From Streptococcus sp. X13SY08 (lineage in GTDB: Bacteria > Bacillota > Bacilli > Lactobacillales > Streptococcaceae): DNA of 64,000 nt. The stretch covers positions 124,001 through 188,000 of the forward strand of contig NZ_LFYO02000003.1 of NCBI RefSeq assembly GCF_001182825.2, written 5' to 3'. Positions 53,603 to 61,863 of the stretch are shown here, one piece after another. Made by a program: the position numbers and the translations under genes. The notes beneath the pieces were generated by a model. It saw only the letters and a list, made by a program, of their open reading frames with translations, did not search any database and had not been told where the DNA came from. The stretch's first letter is position 1. Each line of letters begins with the position of its first letter.

Positions 53603-54559
53603 TTGATTTTCCGGATAATCGTGGTAGAAATCCACTTTTAGCTGAATGAAAGTTTCCATATCGTGGAGAAGTTGAAAGAGGGTCGCCCGCGTTTCAAATT
53701 CTTGTCTGGTTTGCGGCAGAGGTCGGTCACGGAATGCTTGGTGGAATAAGTCGATATCTTCCAGCAATTCCTTTCCAGAATTTTCTCGACTTAGTTGCTG
53801 AGCTGTTCGTTCGAAGAGGCTGGCTAGAATGATGGATTCACGACCTTCTAGTAGGCAGTGATTGATATGTTGGGCCATCTGGCGCAAAATTTTATTTTGC
53901 GAACTCCGCATTTCAAAGTAGTGGACTTGGTAGTTGGTCTTGTTAAATACTTGGTTATGGCGATCACGATACACCACTTCCAAGGCTTCATGGAGGAGAT
54001 CGTCTAGTTGGTTAATCAGAAGAGCTTCGTTGTGACCATCACCGTTGAGCAAAAAGGATTCGAATCGCAGGAGAATTTGTTTGAGTAAATCTTCTACCTG
54101 ATCATGGTAGAGGGTAATGCGTTTTTCTTCTGATGGCATATAAAGGTTAGAAATGAGGGCCAACCCAGCACCAATCAGAAAAAGCGTCAGCTCATTTCCC
54201 AAAAAAGGCCATGAAATATCCCGTTCTAGCAAGAGATGAGTAACGAGGACGGTAGCAGGAGCAATACCAATCTCCCAACCGAAACGGTAGGCCAGCGGGA
54301 TGTAGAGAGCCATGTAGAGGATGAGTGTCCAGGTATCAAAACCAAAAATGGCGAAAACCACAGCCGCAATGGCAAGTGCTAATAAGATTGAAAAAAGGCG
54401 TTCCACTGCAATCAAATAAGTTGATTTGCGCGTATCTAGAACGCTCAAAATAGCAATGATTCCAGCCGAAGTCGCATTTTGCAAACCAAGAAAATTGGCC
54501 AAATAAATGGATAAAATCGTCGCTAGAATCAATTTAACGGTCCGTTGTAAAATGGGCAT
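53600..54559 (-). CDS. FUSC/aromatic acid exporter family membrane protein
   Basis: 319 residues from ATG 54559 (MPILQRTVKLILATILSIYLANFLG), about 12 bases after GGAAGGAGA. Five to six N-terminal helices and a soluble helical C-terminal domain of about 170 residues, as in DUF939/ArAE_1 proteins. The conserved GLQNATSAGIIAILSVLDTRKST lies between helices. Transport of aromatic acids is inferred from the family name. Intact. Confidence 0.85.
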   Translation of the reverse strand: MPILQRTVKLILATILSIYLANFLGLQNATSAGIIAILSVLDTRKSTYLIAVERLFSILLALAIAAVVFAIFGFDTWTLILYMALYIPLAYRFGWEIGIAPATVLVTHLLLERDISWPFLGNELTLFLIGAGLALISNLYMPSEEKRITLYHDQVEDLLKQILLRFESFLLNGDGHNEALLINQLDDLLHEALEVVYRDRHNQVFNKTNYQVHYFEMRSSQNKILRQMAQHINHCLLEGRESIILASLFERTAQQLSRENSGKELLEDIDLFHQAFRDRPLPQTRQEFETRATLFQLLHDMETFIQLKVDFYHDYPENQ

Positions 54560-54624
54560 GGCAATAGCAGTCTCCTTCCTCAAAATATTGTACCACATTT
54601 TAGGATGGGGACTTTAATCTATGC

Positions 54625-54630
54625 TATAAT
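54625..54630 (+). promoter_or_regulatory. rlmB -10 promoter element
   Basis: TGCTATAAT, an extended -10, 6 bases before the ATG at 54637; no good -35. The transcript start would fall at or next to the start codon, and no ribosome site is seen, so rlmB may also be leaderless. Confidence 0.45.
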
Positions 54631-54636
54631 GAAAGC

Positions 54637-55365
54637 ATGGAAAATAATGATATAGTATATGGCGTGCATGCTGTAGTGGAGAGCTTAGATGCTAATACAG
54701 GCAATAAACTCTACATTCAGGATGATTTGCGCGGTAAAAATGTAGAAAAAATTAAAAGTTTAGCAGCGGAAAAGAAAGTATCCATTTCTTGGACGCCTAA
54801 GAAAACCTTGTCAGAGATGACAGAAGGTGCAGTCCACCAAGGGTTTGTCTTGCGGGTTTCTGAATTTGCCTACGCAGAATTTGCGGATATTTTGGCCAAA
54901 GCGGAAGCTGAGGAAAATCCACTGATTCTCATTTTGGACGGGCTGACAGATCCTCATAATTTTGGTTCTATCTTGCGAACAGCTGACGCAACGCAGGTGG
55001 CAGGTATTATCATTCCTAAGCACCGTGCGGTTGGTGTGACGCCAGTTGTATCTAAGACCTCAACAGGCGCAGTGGCCCATGTTCCCATTGCTCGTGTGAC
55101 CAATCTTAGCCAGACTCTGGATAAACTGAAAGAGGCTGGATTTTGGATTTTCGGAACCGATATGAATGGCACACCAAGTCACAAATGGAATACGGCTGGC
55201 AAATTGGCTTTGATTATTGGTAATGAAGGGAAAGGCATCTCTCCTAATATCAAGAAACAGGTGGATGAGATGGTGGCCATCCCGATGAAGGGGCATGTCC
55301 AAAGTCTCAACGCTAGTGTTGCAGCGGCGGTCCTTATGTATGAAGTATTTCGTCACAAAATCTAA
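54637..55365 (+). CDS. rlmB: 23S rRNA guanosine-2'-O-methyltransferase (RlmB/TrmH, SpoU family)
   Basis: 242 residues. A substrate-binding N-terminal domain (YGVHAVVESLDAN) and the SPOUT catalytic domain with motif 1 LDGLTDPHNFGSILRTADA, motif 2 LIIGNEGKGISP and motif 3 PMKGHVQSLNASVAAAVLMYE. It methylates G2251 in 23S rRNA by homology. The order rlmB-rae1-degV follows in the same direction. Intact. Confidence 0.94.
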   Translation: MENNDIVYGVHAVVESLDANTGNKLYIQDDLRGKNVEKIKSLAAEKKVSISWTPKKTLSEMTEGAVHQGFVLRVSEFAYAEFADILAKAEAEENPLILILDGLTDPHNFGSILRTADATQVAGIIIPKHRAVGVTPVVSKTSTGAVAHVPIARVTNLSQTLDKLKEAGFWIFGTDMNGTPSHKWNTAGKLALIIGNEGKGISPNIKKQVDEMVAIPMKGHVQSLNASVAAAVLMYEVFRHKI

Positions 55366-55392
55366 TCAAAGTTCAGGAAGGTGAGCCAGACT

Positions 55393-55917
55393 ATGAAAGA
55401 AAAAATTCTCATTGTGGATGGCTACAACATGATTGCTTTCTGGCAGTCAACCAAACAAGCCTTCAAACAAGGAAAACTAGATCAAGCTAGGAATATTTTG
55501 CTCAATCAATTGTCCAATTACGCCTCTTTTGAAAATATCTAAGTCATTTGCGTTTTCGATGCTCAGCATGTACCGGGTCTGCGTCAGCGCTATGATGAAT
55601 TTAATGTGACTGTGATTTTTACGGAAGAAGAGGAAACAGCAGACAGCTACATTGAACGCCTCAGTGCGGAGCTCAATACCTCTCAGCTAACGGTATCTGT
55701 CGCAACCAGTGATCTCAACGAACAATGGGCGGTCTTCTCACAGGGTGCCCTTCGGGTTTCCGCTAGAGAATTGGAACAGCGCGTATCGGCAGGGAAAAAA
55801 GAACTTAAGCGATTTGTGGACCGAGTTGATTTGTATACACCTCGACTTAATCCTTGGTCTGAGGGAAATTTTCAAGCTTTACAAGAAATGATGGAGAATA
55901 TGAAAAATGACATTTAA
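55393..55917 (+). pseudogene. rae1: Rae1/YacP NYN-domain ribonuclease with in-frame stop
   Basis: ATG 55393 (MKEKILIVDGYNMIAFW), behind AAGGTGAG, has the NYN-domain opening with the catalytic Asp in IVDGYN. A TAA at 55540 lies between NYASFENI and VICVFDAQH in an otherwise unbroken frame that runs to 55917; GAA to TAA would explain it. In Bacillus Rae1 cleaves mRNA in the ribosomal A site. It overlaps degV by 11 bases. Apart from the stop, no other fault is seen. Confidence 0.85.
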
Positions 55918-56767
55918 GATACTGACGGATTCGACGGCTGACTTGCCGGAAAAATGGGTCCGAGAAAATGATGTAACGGTGATGGGTTTGGCCGTCCAAC
56001 TTAACGATCAAACTTTTGAAACAGTCGGACCAGCACGACTAACGAGTGAAATTTTACTGCGCGAGATGGAAAAAGGTGCCCAGCCAAAAACCAGCCAAGT
56101 CAATGTGGGACAGTTTGAGGCAGTTTTTCAGGAAGCAGTTGATAAGGGAGAAGCAATTTTATATCTGGTCTTTTCATCAGCCTTATCAGGAACTTATCAA
56201 AGTGCAGTGATTGCGCGTGAATTGATTCGTGAAGAGCATCCAGAAGCAAAGATTCAAATCATTGATACCAAAGCAGCGACGATAGGAGAGGGCTATTTGG
56301 TTATGAAGGCAGCTGAGGCGCGTGCGGCTGGCAAAACGTTGGAAGAAACCATCCATGAAATCGTGCAGTTAGCGCCTTATCTTCACACCTATATGATTGT
56401 CGACGATTTGGAACATCTGGTACGTGGGGGTCGTCTATCCAAGGTGGCTGCCATGGTTGGTGGATTGATGAATATCAAACCCTTGATTTCCATCAATAGC
56501 GAAGGTCGTCTAGAGTCGATTGGAAAAATCCGTGGTCGCAAAAAAGGCGTGGCAGAAATGGTTGCTCGTACACTATCTGACCTCAATGATGACACTATTC
56601 TCATCGCTTATACTGGAGACCAACAAGCGGCCGAAGAATTGAAGGAACGTCTCCTCCAAGAAAGTGGAGTGGAACGAGTAATTGTTGCGCCTCTTGGTCC
56701 TGTTATTGCCGCTCACACGGGTAATAATATTTTGGCACTTCTCTCTATTGGAAAAAGCAGAAGATAA
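55907..56767 (+). CDS. DegV-family fatty-acid-binding protein
   Basis: 286 residues, normal length. KILTDSTADLP at the N-terminus, FSSALSGTYQSA in the lipid-binding region and LVRGGRLSK in the middle are family hallmarks. These FakB-like proteins present fatty acids to the kinase FakA. The ATG lies inside the end of rae1. Intact. Confidence 0.92.
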   Translation: MTFKILTDSTADLPEKWVRENDVTVMGLAVQLNDQTFETVGPARLTSEILLREMEKGAQPKTSQVNVGQFEAVFQEAVDKGEAILYLVFSSALSGTYQSAVIARELIREEHPEAKIQIIDTKAATIGEGYLVMKAAEARAAGKTLEETIHEIVQLAPYLHTYMIVDDLEHLVRGGRLSKVAAMVGGLMNIKPLISINSEGRLESIGKIRGRKKGVAEMVARTLSDLNDDTILIAYTGDQQAAEELKERLLQESGVERVIVAPLGPVIAAHTGNNILALLSIGKSRR

Positions 56768-56772
56768 AAATA

Positions 56773-56798
56773 GAAGTAGTTGCAGTGCAGCTACTTTT
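56773..56798 (+). terminator. Terminator after degV
   Basis: A 10-bp stem AAGTAGTTGC/GCAGCTACTT with a 3-nt loop and a T run. Confidence 0.82.
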
Positions 56799-56862
56799 TA
56801 TGATGGTTTTAAGTCATTTAAAAGACAAAGGCAGTCACCTCAATAAAAAAGAGGAGCAATAG

Positions 56863-57051
56863 TTGAAGAACTTAAGAATGAAAGCATCGCGTGCGGGTAA
56901 GGATTTATCTCAGCAGGATTTAGCTGAACAAGTTGGGGTATCGCGTCAAACTATCGCTGCGGTGGAAAAAGGAGATTATAACCCTACTATCAACCTCTGT
57001 ATTGCCATCTGTGAGGCTCTGGATGTTACCCTAGATCAGCTATTTTGGTAA
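56863..57051 (+). CDS. Small XRE-family regulator (YozG-like)
   Basis: 62 residues from TTG 56863, placed 9 bases after GAGGAG. It is a single HTH_3 domain (SQQDLAEQVGVSRQTIAAVEKGDYNPTINLCIAICEAL) ending DVTLDQLFW. Such short Cro/CI-like proteins are common in Firmicutes and often sit beside a membrane protein, which is absent here. Target unknown. Confidence 0.88.
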   Translation: MKNLRMKASRAGKDLSQQDLAEQVGVSRQTIAAVEKGDYNPTINLCIAICEALDVTLDQLFW

Positions 57052-57118
57052 GACTAGAAAAGAAATCGAATATGCAAGATAGCTCTGCTATTTCCCGAAA
57101 AAATCAAGCCAAAAGTCC

Positions 57119-57147
57119 TTGACTTTGGGCTTTTGTTTTGATATGAT
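57119..57147 (+). promoter_or_regulatory. rplM-rpsI promoter
   Basis: -35 TTGACT (57119-57124), 17-nt spacer, -10 TATGAT (57142-57147). Confidence 0.8.
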
Positions 57148-57154
57148 GATAAAC

Positions 57155-57263
57155 GGTATTGTTTACCCCATTTGAAAGGCCCCGGAACCTTCCAAATACC
57201 TTCGATGGGACGGAACACCCATCACACTGTAAACAAATATTACGAATTCGTATAGGAGAGATC
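57155..57263 (+). ncRNA. L13 leader, autoregulatory 5' UTR
   Basis: A roughly 110-nt leader closed by ATTGTTTAC pairing with GTAAACAAAT and containing a G/C-rich interior (GGCCCCGGAACCTTCC...GGGACGGAACACCC). Position, closing stem and interior agree with the ribosomal protein L13 leader known upstream of rplM in Firmicutes, where L13 is thought to bind its own mRNA. A perfect TACGAATTCGTA palindrome (57241-57252) lies just before the ribosome site. Confidence 0.65.
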
Positions 57264-57710
57264 ATGAACAAAACAACTTTCATGGCTAAATCAGGCCAAG
57301 TTGAACGCAAATGGTACGTAGTAGACGCTACTGATGTACCTCTTGGACGTCTTTCTGCAGTAGTTGCTAGTGTACTTCGCGGAAAAAACAAACCAACTTT
57401 CACACCACACACTGATACAGGTGACTTCGTGATCGTTATCAATGCTGAAAAAGTTAAATTGACTGGTAAAAAAGCAACAGATAAAGTTTACTACACTCAC
57501 TCATTGCATCCAGGTGGTTTGAAATCAATCACAGCTGGTGAACTTCGTTCTAAAAATGCTGTTCGTTTGATTGAAAAATCTGTTAAAGGTATGCTTCCAC
57601 ATAACACTCTTGGACGCGCACAAGGCATGAAATTGAAAGTCTTCGTTGGCGGTGAGCACACTCACGCAGCACAACAGCCAGAAGTACTTGATATCTCAGG
57701 ACTTATCTAA
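57264..57710 (+). CDS. rplM: 50S ribosomal protein L13
   Basis: 148 residues from ATG 57264 ([22 protein letters not shown]) behind TAGGAGAG; the longer ORF from 57159 runs through the leader and is not coding. The L13 core [31 protein letters not shown] and [18 protein letters not shown] is complete. It is an early assembler of the 50S subunit. rpsI follows 21 bases later. Intact. Confidence 0.97.
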   Translation: MNKTTFMAKSGQVERKWYVVDATDVPLGRLSAVVASVLRGKNKPTFTPHTDTGDFVIVINAEKVKLTGKKATDKVYYTHSLHPGGLKSITAGELRSKNAVRLIEKSVKGMLPHNTLGRAQGMKLKVFVGGEHTHAAQQPEVLDISGLI

Positions 57711-57731
57711 GAAGAAAGGAGCAAATAAATA

Positions 57732-58124
57732 ATGGCACAAGCACAATATGCAGGTACTGGCCGTCGTAAAAACGCTGTTGCACGCGTTCGTTTGGTTCCA
57801 GGTACTGGTAAAATCACAGTTAACAAAAAAGATGTAGAAGCGTACATCCCGCACGCTGACTTGCGTCTTGTTATCAACCAACCATTTGCAGTTACTTCAA
57901 CTGAAGGTGCATACGACGTTTTCGTTAACGTTAATGGTGGTGGATACGGTGGTCAATCAGGTGCGATCCGTCACGGTATCGCTCGCGCATTGCTTCAAGT
58001 AGACCCAGACTTCCGCGATTCATTGAAACGCGCTGGCCTTCTTACACGTGATGCACGTATGGTTGAACGTAAAAAACCAGGTCTTAAGAAAGCTCGTAAA
58101 GCTTCACAATTCTCAAAACGTTAA
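57732..58124 (+). CDS. rpsI: 30S ribosomal protein S9
   Basis: 130 residues. [22 protein letters not shown] at the N-terminus, [20 protein letters not shown] in the centre, and the basic C-terminal tail ending KASQFSKR that reaches the P-site tRNA. AGAAAGGAG precedes the ATG. It is the last conserved gene before the accessory island. Confidence 0.97.
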   Translation: MAQAQYAGTGRRKNAVARVRLVPGTGKITVNKKDVEAYIPHADLRLVINQPFAVTSTEGAYDVFVNVNGGGYGGQSGAIRHGIARALLQVDPDFRDSLKRAGLLTRDARMVERKKPGLKKARKASQFSKR

Positions 58125-58146
58125 TATATTGTTATATCAACGTTTC

Positions 58147-58182
58147 AAGCACTCAAGAGTTTTACCTCAGGGGTGCTTTTTT
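58147..58182 (+). terminator. Terminator of rplM-rpsI
   Basis: An 8-bp stem AAGCACTC/GGGTGCTT (one wobble), a 16-nt loop and six T. From 58183 to 58323 the sequence is AT-rich, with no gene seen. Confidence 0.82.
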
Positions 58183-58323
58183 CGTGAATTTTCGAAAAGT
58201 TTACTTTATTAAAATTGCTTGTACTTATAACGTCAGTTACCGTATCTAGTACAGATAATTCAAAGATGACCTAAAAAATAGATCTCAGTTTTTGTGAGCT
58301 CAGATAGTGTATACACGCTATCG

Positions 58324-58370
58324 AAAAAATAAACGTCAGGAAAGGCCAGAGCAGCGTTTTTCCTGATGTT
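58324..58370 (-). terminator. Terminator of the methyltransferase gene
   Basis: On the minus strand CATCAGGAAA pairs with TTTCCTGACG, followed by TTTATTTTTTCG. Confidence 0.82.
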
Positions 58371-58406
58371 TGTTAATATCTGGGGACACTCTTCAGATCC
58401 CTCATT

Positions 58407-59963
58407 CTATTGTTGTTGATTTATCGCTGTCATCACTTGTTCGGCAATTACTTTAGCCAGTAACGGCGGGACGGCATTACCTACTTGAGTGAATTGTGGT
58501 GTTTCTTTTGCTCGCTTATCGCCTCCGGTAGTGCGCTTTCCTAAAAATTCAAAGCTATCATCAAAAGATTGTAGTCTTGCCATTTCTCTAACGGTTAAAA
58601 CACGATTAAAGAATGGGTGAATATAGTCATCTGGCAATGTTACCATAGTAGGAGAAACAGTAACTTGGCTAAGGCGAACTCGAATGCTTTTTTTAGTAAA
58701 GATTGCTTCAATTGCTGCAGGAGTTAAATCTCCATCTCTTAGCATTTTTGAAAACTTATCTCCTGTAATTTCTGAGTTTAAATGACTCTTGACTTCATTC
58801 CAAAATAGTTCAGCGTCCTCAAATGATGTTTTTAATCTGAGTGCTAATGATTTTAAAATATGTTGTCTAACTACTGAGTTATCATTATCATTCATTGACA
58901 ATAAACCAAGTTGACGATTTGTAAATTGTAGCCATCGTTCTGATTTAAAACTTTCTTGAAACAGATCTTGTTTTTTTAGTTGTTTGAGAATGTGAGGTTG
59001 GTTTGCTTTGCCATTGAGTTGAAATAAGCTTTCGATGAATAGATTGGGATAATCTCTCTGTAATTCTAATCCTTCTAATTGGATTCTATTAACAGCTTTA
59101 GCCCTGTTCTCGCCTTGTTGATATAATGAAAATCGTTGCATCACAATATCATCGTGTTTTGAGGTTTCCATATTCGATGGGTTCACATTTACAATGGGAT
59201 GGCCATTAACATTGGGTGTTCTCCCCAATTGACTTTGTAAGGAATAATCTGTTTCATAGTTAAATCCCCCGTCATAAAGGTCACCTAAAGCATCGTAAAC
59301 AGTAACGCATGGAATATCATTGTCACTTTCTGGATATTCTATAGGAGTTACATCGTTGCGATATGCTAAAAATACAACTCGATTTCTTTGTTGTGGAACG
59401 CCAAAGTTCGCAGCATTCAGAACCTGAACATCAAGTAAAGTGTACCCCAGTTCTTCCAATTCATTTCTAAGAATGGATTGAACCAAATTCTGTCCTTCGT
59501 AAATTCTATTATCAAGTACGCTTGGAAAGTCTAACATCTGCATATCTAAAATACCGGTCACATTTTCCATAACTACATAACGTGGCATAACGTCTTTAAT
59601 AATTCGCAGATATTCATGAAAGAGCATATTTCTAGGGTCTTTTGAATCTCTTTTTCCTAGACGGCTGAAACCTTGGCAAGGGGGACCGCCAAAAATAACA
59701 TCCACAGTTCCCTTTTCAAAAATATTCCCATATTTCAAGGAGTTGATTGATTGAAAAATTTTATCAGAAGTAAGTTCTTTTATATCAGCAAGTTCAAAGT
59801 GTGTATCGACACCTTCAATTAAACCTAATTGTTGATGTCGGTTCGTATATGTTTCTTCTGCCATAGGGCTTTTATCGCTGGAGAAGATAATATCAAATCC
59901 AGCTTGGAGGATTCCTTCACTAAATCCTCCAGCACCACAGAATAAGTCTATTGCATAGGGCAT
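58407..59963 (-). CDS. DNA (cytosine-5) methyltransferase of a Type II R-M system
   Basis: 518 residues. SAM-binding motif I DLFCGAGGFS at 6-15, motif IV GGPPCQGFS at 92-100 with catalytic Cys96, motif VI ENV at 133-135, motif VIII QQRNRV at 191-196 and motif X QVGNAVPPLLA near 493. The region between VIII and IX, which holds the target recognition domain, is long (about 230 residues). The protein methylates cytosine within the recognition site and protects host DNA. ATG 59963 has GAGG 10 bases upstream. It is divergent from the regulator-endonuclease operon. AT-rich compared with the core genes. Intact. The site is not predictable from sequence. Confidence 0.95.
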   Translation of the reverse strand: MPYAIDLFCGAGGFSEGILQAGFDIIFSSDKSPMAEETYTNRHQQLGLIEGVDTHFELADIKELTSDKIFQSINSLKYGNIFEKGTVDVIFGGPPCQGFSRLGKRDSKDPRNMLFHEYLRIIKDVMPRYVVMENVTGILDMQMLDFPSVLDNRIYEGQNLVQSILRNELEELGYTLLDVQVLNAANFGVPQQRNRVVFLAYRNDVTPIEYPESDNDIPCVTVYDALGDLYDGGFNYETDYSLQSQLGRTPNVNGHPIVNVNPSNMETSKHDDIVMQRFSLYQQGENRAKAVNRIQLEGLELQRDYPNLFIESLFQLNGKANQPHILKQLKKQDLFQESFKSERWLQFTNRQLGLLSMNDNDNSVVRQHILKSLALRLKTSFEDAELFWNEVKSHLNSEITGDKFSKMLRDGDLTPAAIEAIFTKKSIRVRLSQVTVSPTMVTLPDDYIHPFFNRVLTVREMARLQSFDDSFEFLGKRTTGGDKRAKETPQFTQVGNAVPPLLAKVIAEQVMTAINQQQ

Positions 59964-59985
59964 AATTTACCTCGAATTGTGTATT

Positions 59986-60026
59986 TACTACCTTAGTAGT
60001 ATATCAGAATTTTATTGAAAAGTCCA
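59986..60026 (-). promoter_or_regulatory. Methyltransferase promoter with palindromic operator
   Basis: On the minus strand -35 TGGACT (60026-60021), 17-nt spacer and -10 TATACT (60003-59998). The perfect inverted repeat TACTAC-CTTA-GTAGTA (59986-60001) overlaps the -10. A controller protein bound here would repress the methyltransferase; the HTH protein encoded opposite is the obvious candidate. Confidence 0.6.
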
Positions 60027-60153
60027 GGAGTTGCCACTGTTCTATTTATATATCCGTAAAAGAGTTTTAAAGCCAGTCAAAATGTAAATTAAAATGAATT
60101 TCAACATAAACAAAAGTTGTAATATAAAGAAAAATGATAGTTGGAGAATGGTT

Positions 60154-60615
60154 ATGGAGCGATATATCAAAGAAAATATTGAACGATTACTTTATTCGAG
60201 TGAATTAACACAAAATGATCTAGCTAAGCAGACGGGACTTAGCAGGCAAACGGTCAATAAATTATTATCTTCTAATACAGATCATAGCCCAAAATTTTCA
60301 ACTTTAATAGAGGTTTCCAATGCCTTATCAATTAATTTTCCAGAGCTTCTTACTAGAACCGATAAAATCAGTGCCTCTAAATATTTTTATCTAAATTCGG
60401 TGGAGGATTACAAAAATATACTTATGCAAAATGTGAAGTTATATTTGAGAGGTTGGAAGCAGTTTTCATTGAGTAATTCAAGTGGAGTTAGAGAATCTAC
60501 TATAAGTAATCTTGTAAATAGTAAATACTCCGATATTTATTTTTCAACAATAGAAAGTCTTGCTGAGGAAATGGAAGTTTCGCTTGCTGATTTATTTAAG
60601 AGGGGAGAAAACTAA
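60154..60615 (+). CDS. Double helix-turn-helix regulator of the R-M operon (C-protein-like)
   Basis: ATG 60154 (MERYIKENIERLLYSSELTQ) is chosen because GGAGA (60143-60147) is then 6 bases upstream; 60094 and 60148 are alternatives. About 153 residues with two Cro/CI-type HTH domains. The first is at about 6-60 (TQNDLAKQTGLSRQTVNKLL), the second at about 95-148 (LSNSSGVRESTISNLVNSKY, with SFxTIESLAEEMEVSLADLF-type ending). Classical R-M controllers have one domain of about 80-100 residues, so the duplication is unusual. Its stop overlaps the next start (TAATGC), so regulator and endonuclease are coupled. Likely controls the timing of both promoters. Confidence 0.85.
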   Translation: MERYIKENIERLLYSSELTQNDLAKQTGLSRQTVNKLLSSNTDHSPKFSTLIEVSNALSINFPELLTRTDKISASKYFYLNSVEDYKNILMQNVKLYLRGWKQFSLSNSSGVRESTISNLVNSKYSDIYFSTIESLAEEMEVSLADLFKRGEN

Positions 60616-61844
60616 TGCAATTTATTCCATATGATGATGAGTTAGAGGTTATCAACATGATACATAAATATAATTATAACGATTATACTGTTATCAGATT
60701 GACGCAAACAATGCTAAATAAAAGCATCATCGATGCAAATGGTTTTTTGAGGAAATTGCTGCTAGATAATGACTTATTGGATTTTAAAAAATTAACGGAT
60801 AAAGTTTATTTGACAGCTAATCTGGTGTTGGGTGATCAAAAACACGAAGTAAAAATCAGCTTCTATAAAGCCAATAAAAGAGGCGATGAGCGATTTTGGA
60901 TATACGGATTGGGGGAGTTTATAAGGTCATCTCAAATCAGTGTTAACGACTTGATTTATATTACTGTAAATAATCAAAAAGAACTTACTTTATTTAATGT
61001 TACACGAAGTATTCCTAGAAGTAGCACTATTATACACCTGTTTGGACAAGATAAAGTCGAAGATTCGTTAAATAGGTTGATTCCATTGATTAAATCTATA
61101 GCAAAACAAGGATTTCATAGAAATTCTAAAGGTGTAGGTAAGATTGCTCCGAAAGATGCCGGGGATACTCTGGAGTCACTTTTGGGAATTAAAACTAATA
61201 ATAATCAAGAAGCTGATTTTGAGGGAATCATTGAGCTAAAATCAAAATCCGCTAAAACATTGGATACTCTATTCACTCTACGTCCCGATTTTGAAGGAAC
61301 ACCCGTTGCAGAGTTTGAGCTGAACGACAGAAGCAGAGCATCAGCATTTGCTCGCATGTATGGCTATGACTCAGACAAGCATTTAGGATATAAGAGCTTA
61401 TATATTACAATAGGTTCAGAAGAAAATCCTCAAAATAACCAAGGATTCTATCTGGCAGTTAATGATGGAGATAATATTGTCGAGTTACGAAAACAAGAAA
61501 ATAAGAGAAGTGTTTTGTCTGCCTTTTGGACATTTAAAGCATTGGAGGAAGAATTACATAAAAAACACCCAGCTACCTTATGGGTGAAAGTTGAATCTCA
61601 AATGGATGGTGAAATAGGTCGATTCAAGTATGTTGAGGCTGAGTTAACTCGTTCACCACAATTTATGACTTTTCTTTCTCTGATAAAATCAGGAGCAATT
61701 ATCTATGACTGGCGAGGTTATACAACCCCGTCAGGCAAGTACGCAGGCAAGAATCATGGTAATGCTTGGCGGATAAAAAATAAGCAAAGAAGTTTGTTAT
61801 TTGGTAGTACAGAAGTGATTCAATTAGATGAAGTAAACAGTTAG
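60615..61844 (+). CDS. MvaI/BcnI-family Type II restriction endonuclease with extra N-terminal domain
   Basis: 409 residues. The C-terminal 240 carry the MvaI/BcnI-like pattern: GDTLESLLGI (Glu187), then D201 in DFEGIIELKSK with Glu207 and Lys209 giving the D...ExK nuclease centre, and the C-terminal HGNAWRI block at 381-387. Members such as MvaI and BcnI act as monomers on CCWGG and CCSGG; the site here is unknown. The first 150 residues (KVYLTANLVL, FYKANKRGDERFWIYGLGEF, VNDLIYI) look like a separate small beta-rich DNA-binding domain, perhaps B3-like as in EcoRII; this is an inference. Overlaps the regulator gene by one base; GGGGAGA is the ribosome site. Confidence 0.85.
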   Translation: MQFIPYDDELEVINMIHKYNYNDYTVIRLTQTMLNKSIIDANGFLRKLLLDNDLLDFKKLTDKVYLTANLVLGDQKHEVKISFYKANKRGDERFWIYGLGEFIRSSQISVNDLIYITVNNQKELTLFNVTRSIPRSSTIIHLFGQDKVEDSLNRLIPLIKSIAKQGFHRNSKGVGKIAPKDAGDTLESLLGIKTNNNQEADFEGIIELKSKSAKTLDTLFTLRPDFEGTPVAEFELNDRSRASAFARMYGYDSDKHLGYKSLYITIGSEENPQNNQGFYLAVNDGDNIVELRKQENKRSVLSAFWTFKALEEELHKKHPATLWVKVESQMDGEIGRFKYVEAELTRSPQFMTFLSLIKSGAIIYDWRGYTTPSGKYAGKNHGNAWRIKNKQRSLLFGSTEVIQLDEVNS

Positions 61845-61863
61845 AAAGGTTGAGGGTTGCTTA

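Noticed and set aside
57241..57252. TACGAATTCGTA as a ComX (cin-box) promoter
   Set aside because: The cin-box is TACGAATA with a suitable upstream T-rich spacer. The sequence here is a palindrome just before the rplM ribosome site, and rplM has a normal sigma-70 promoter and leader.
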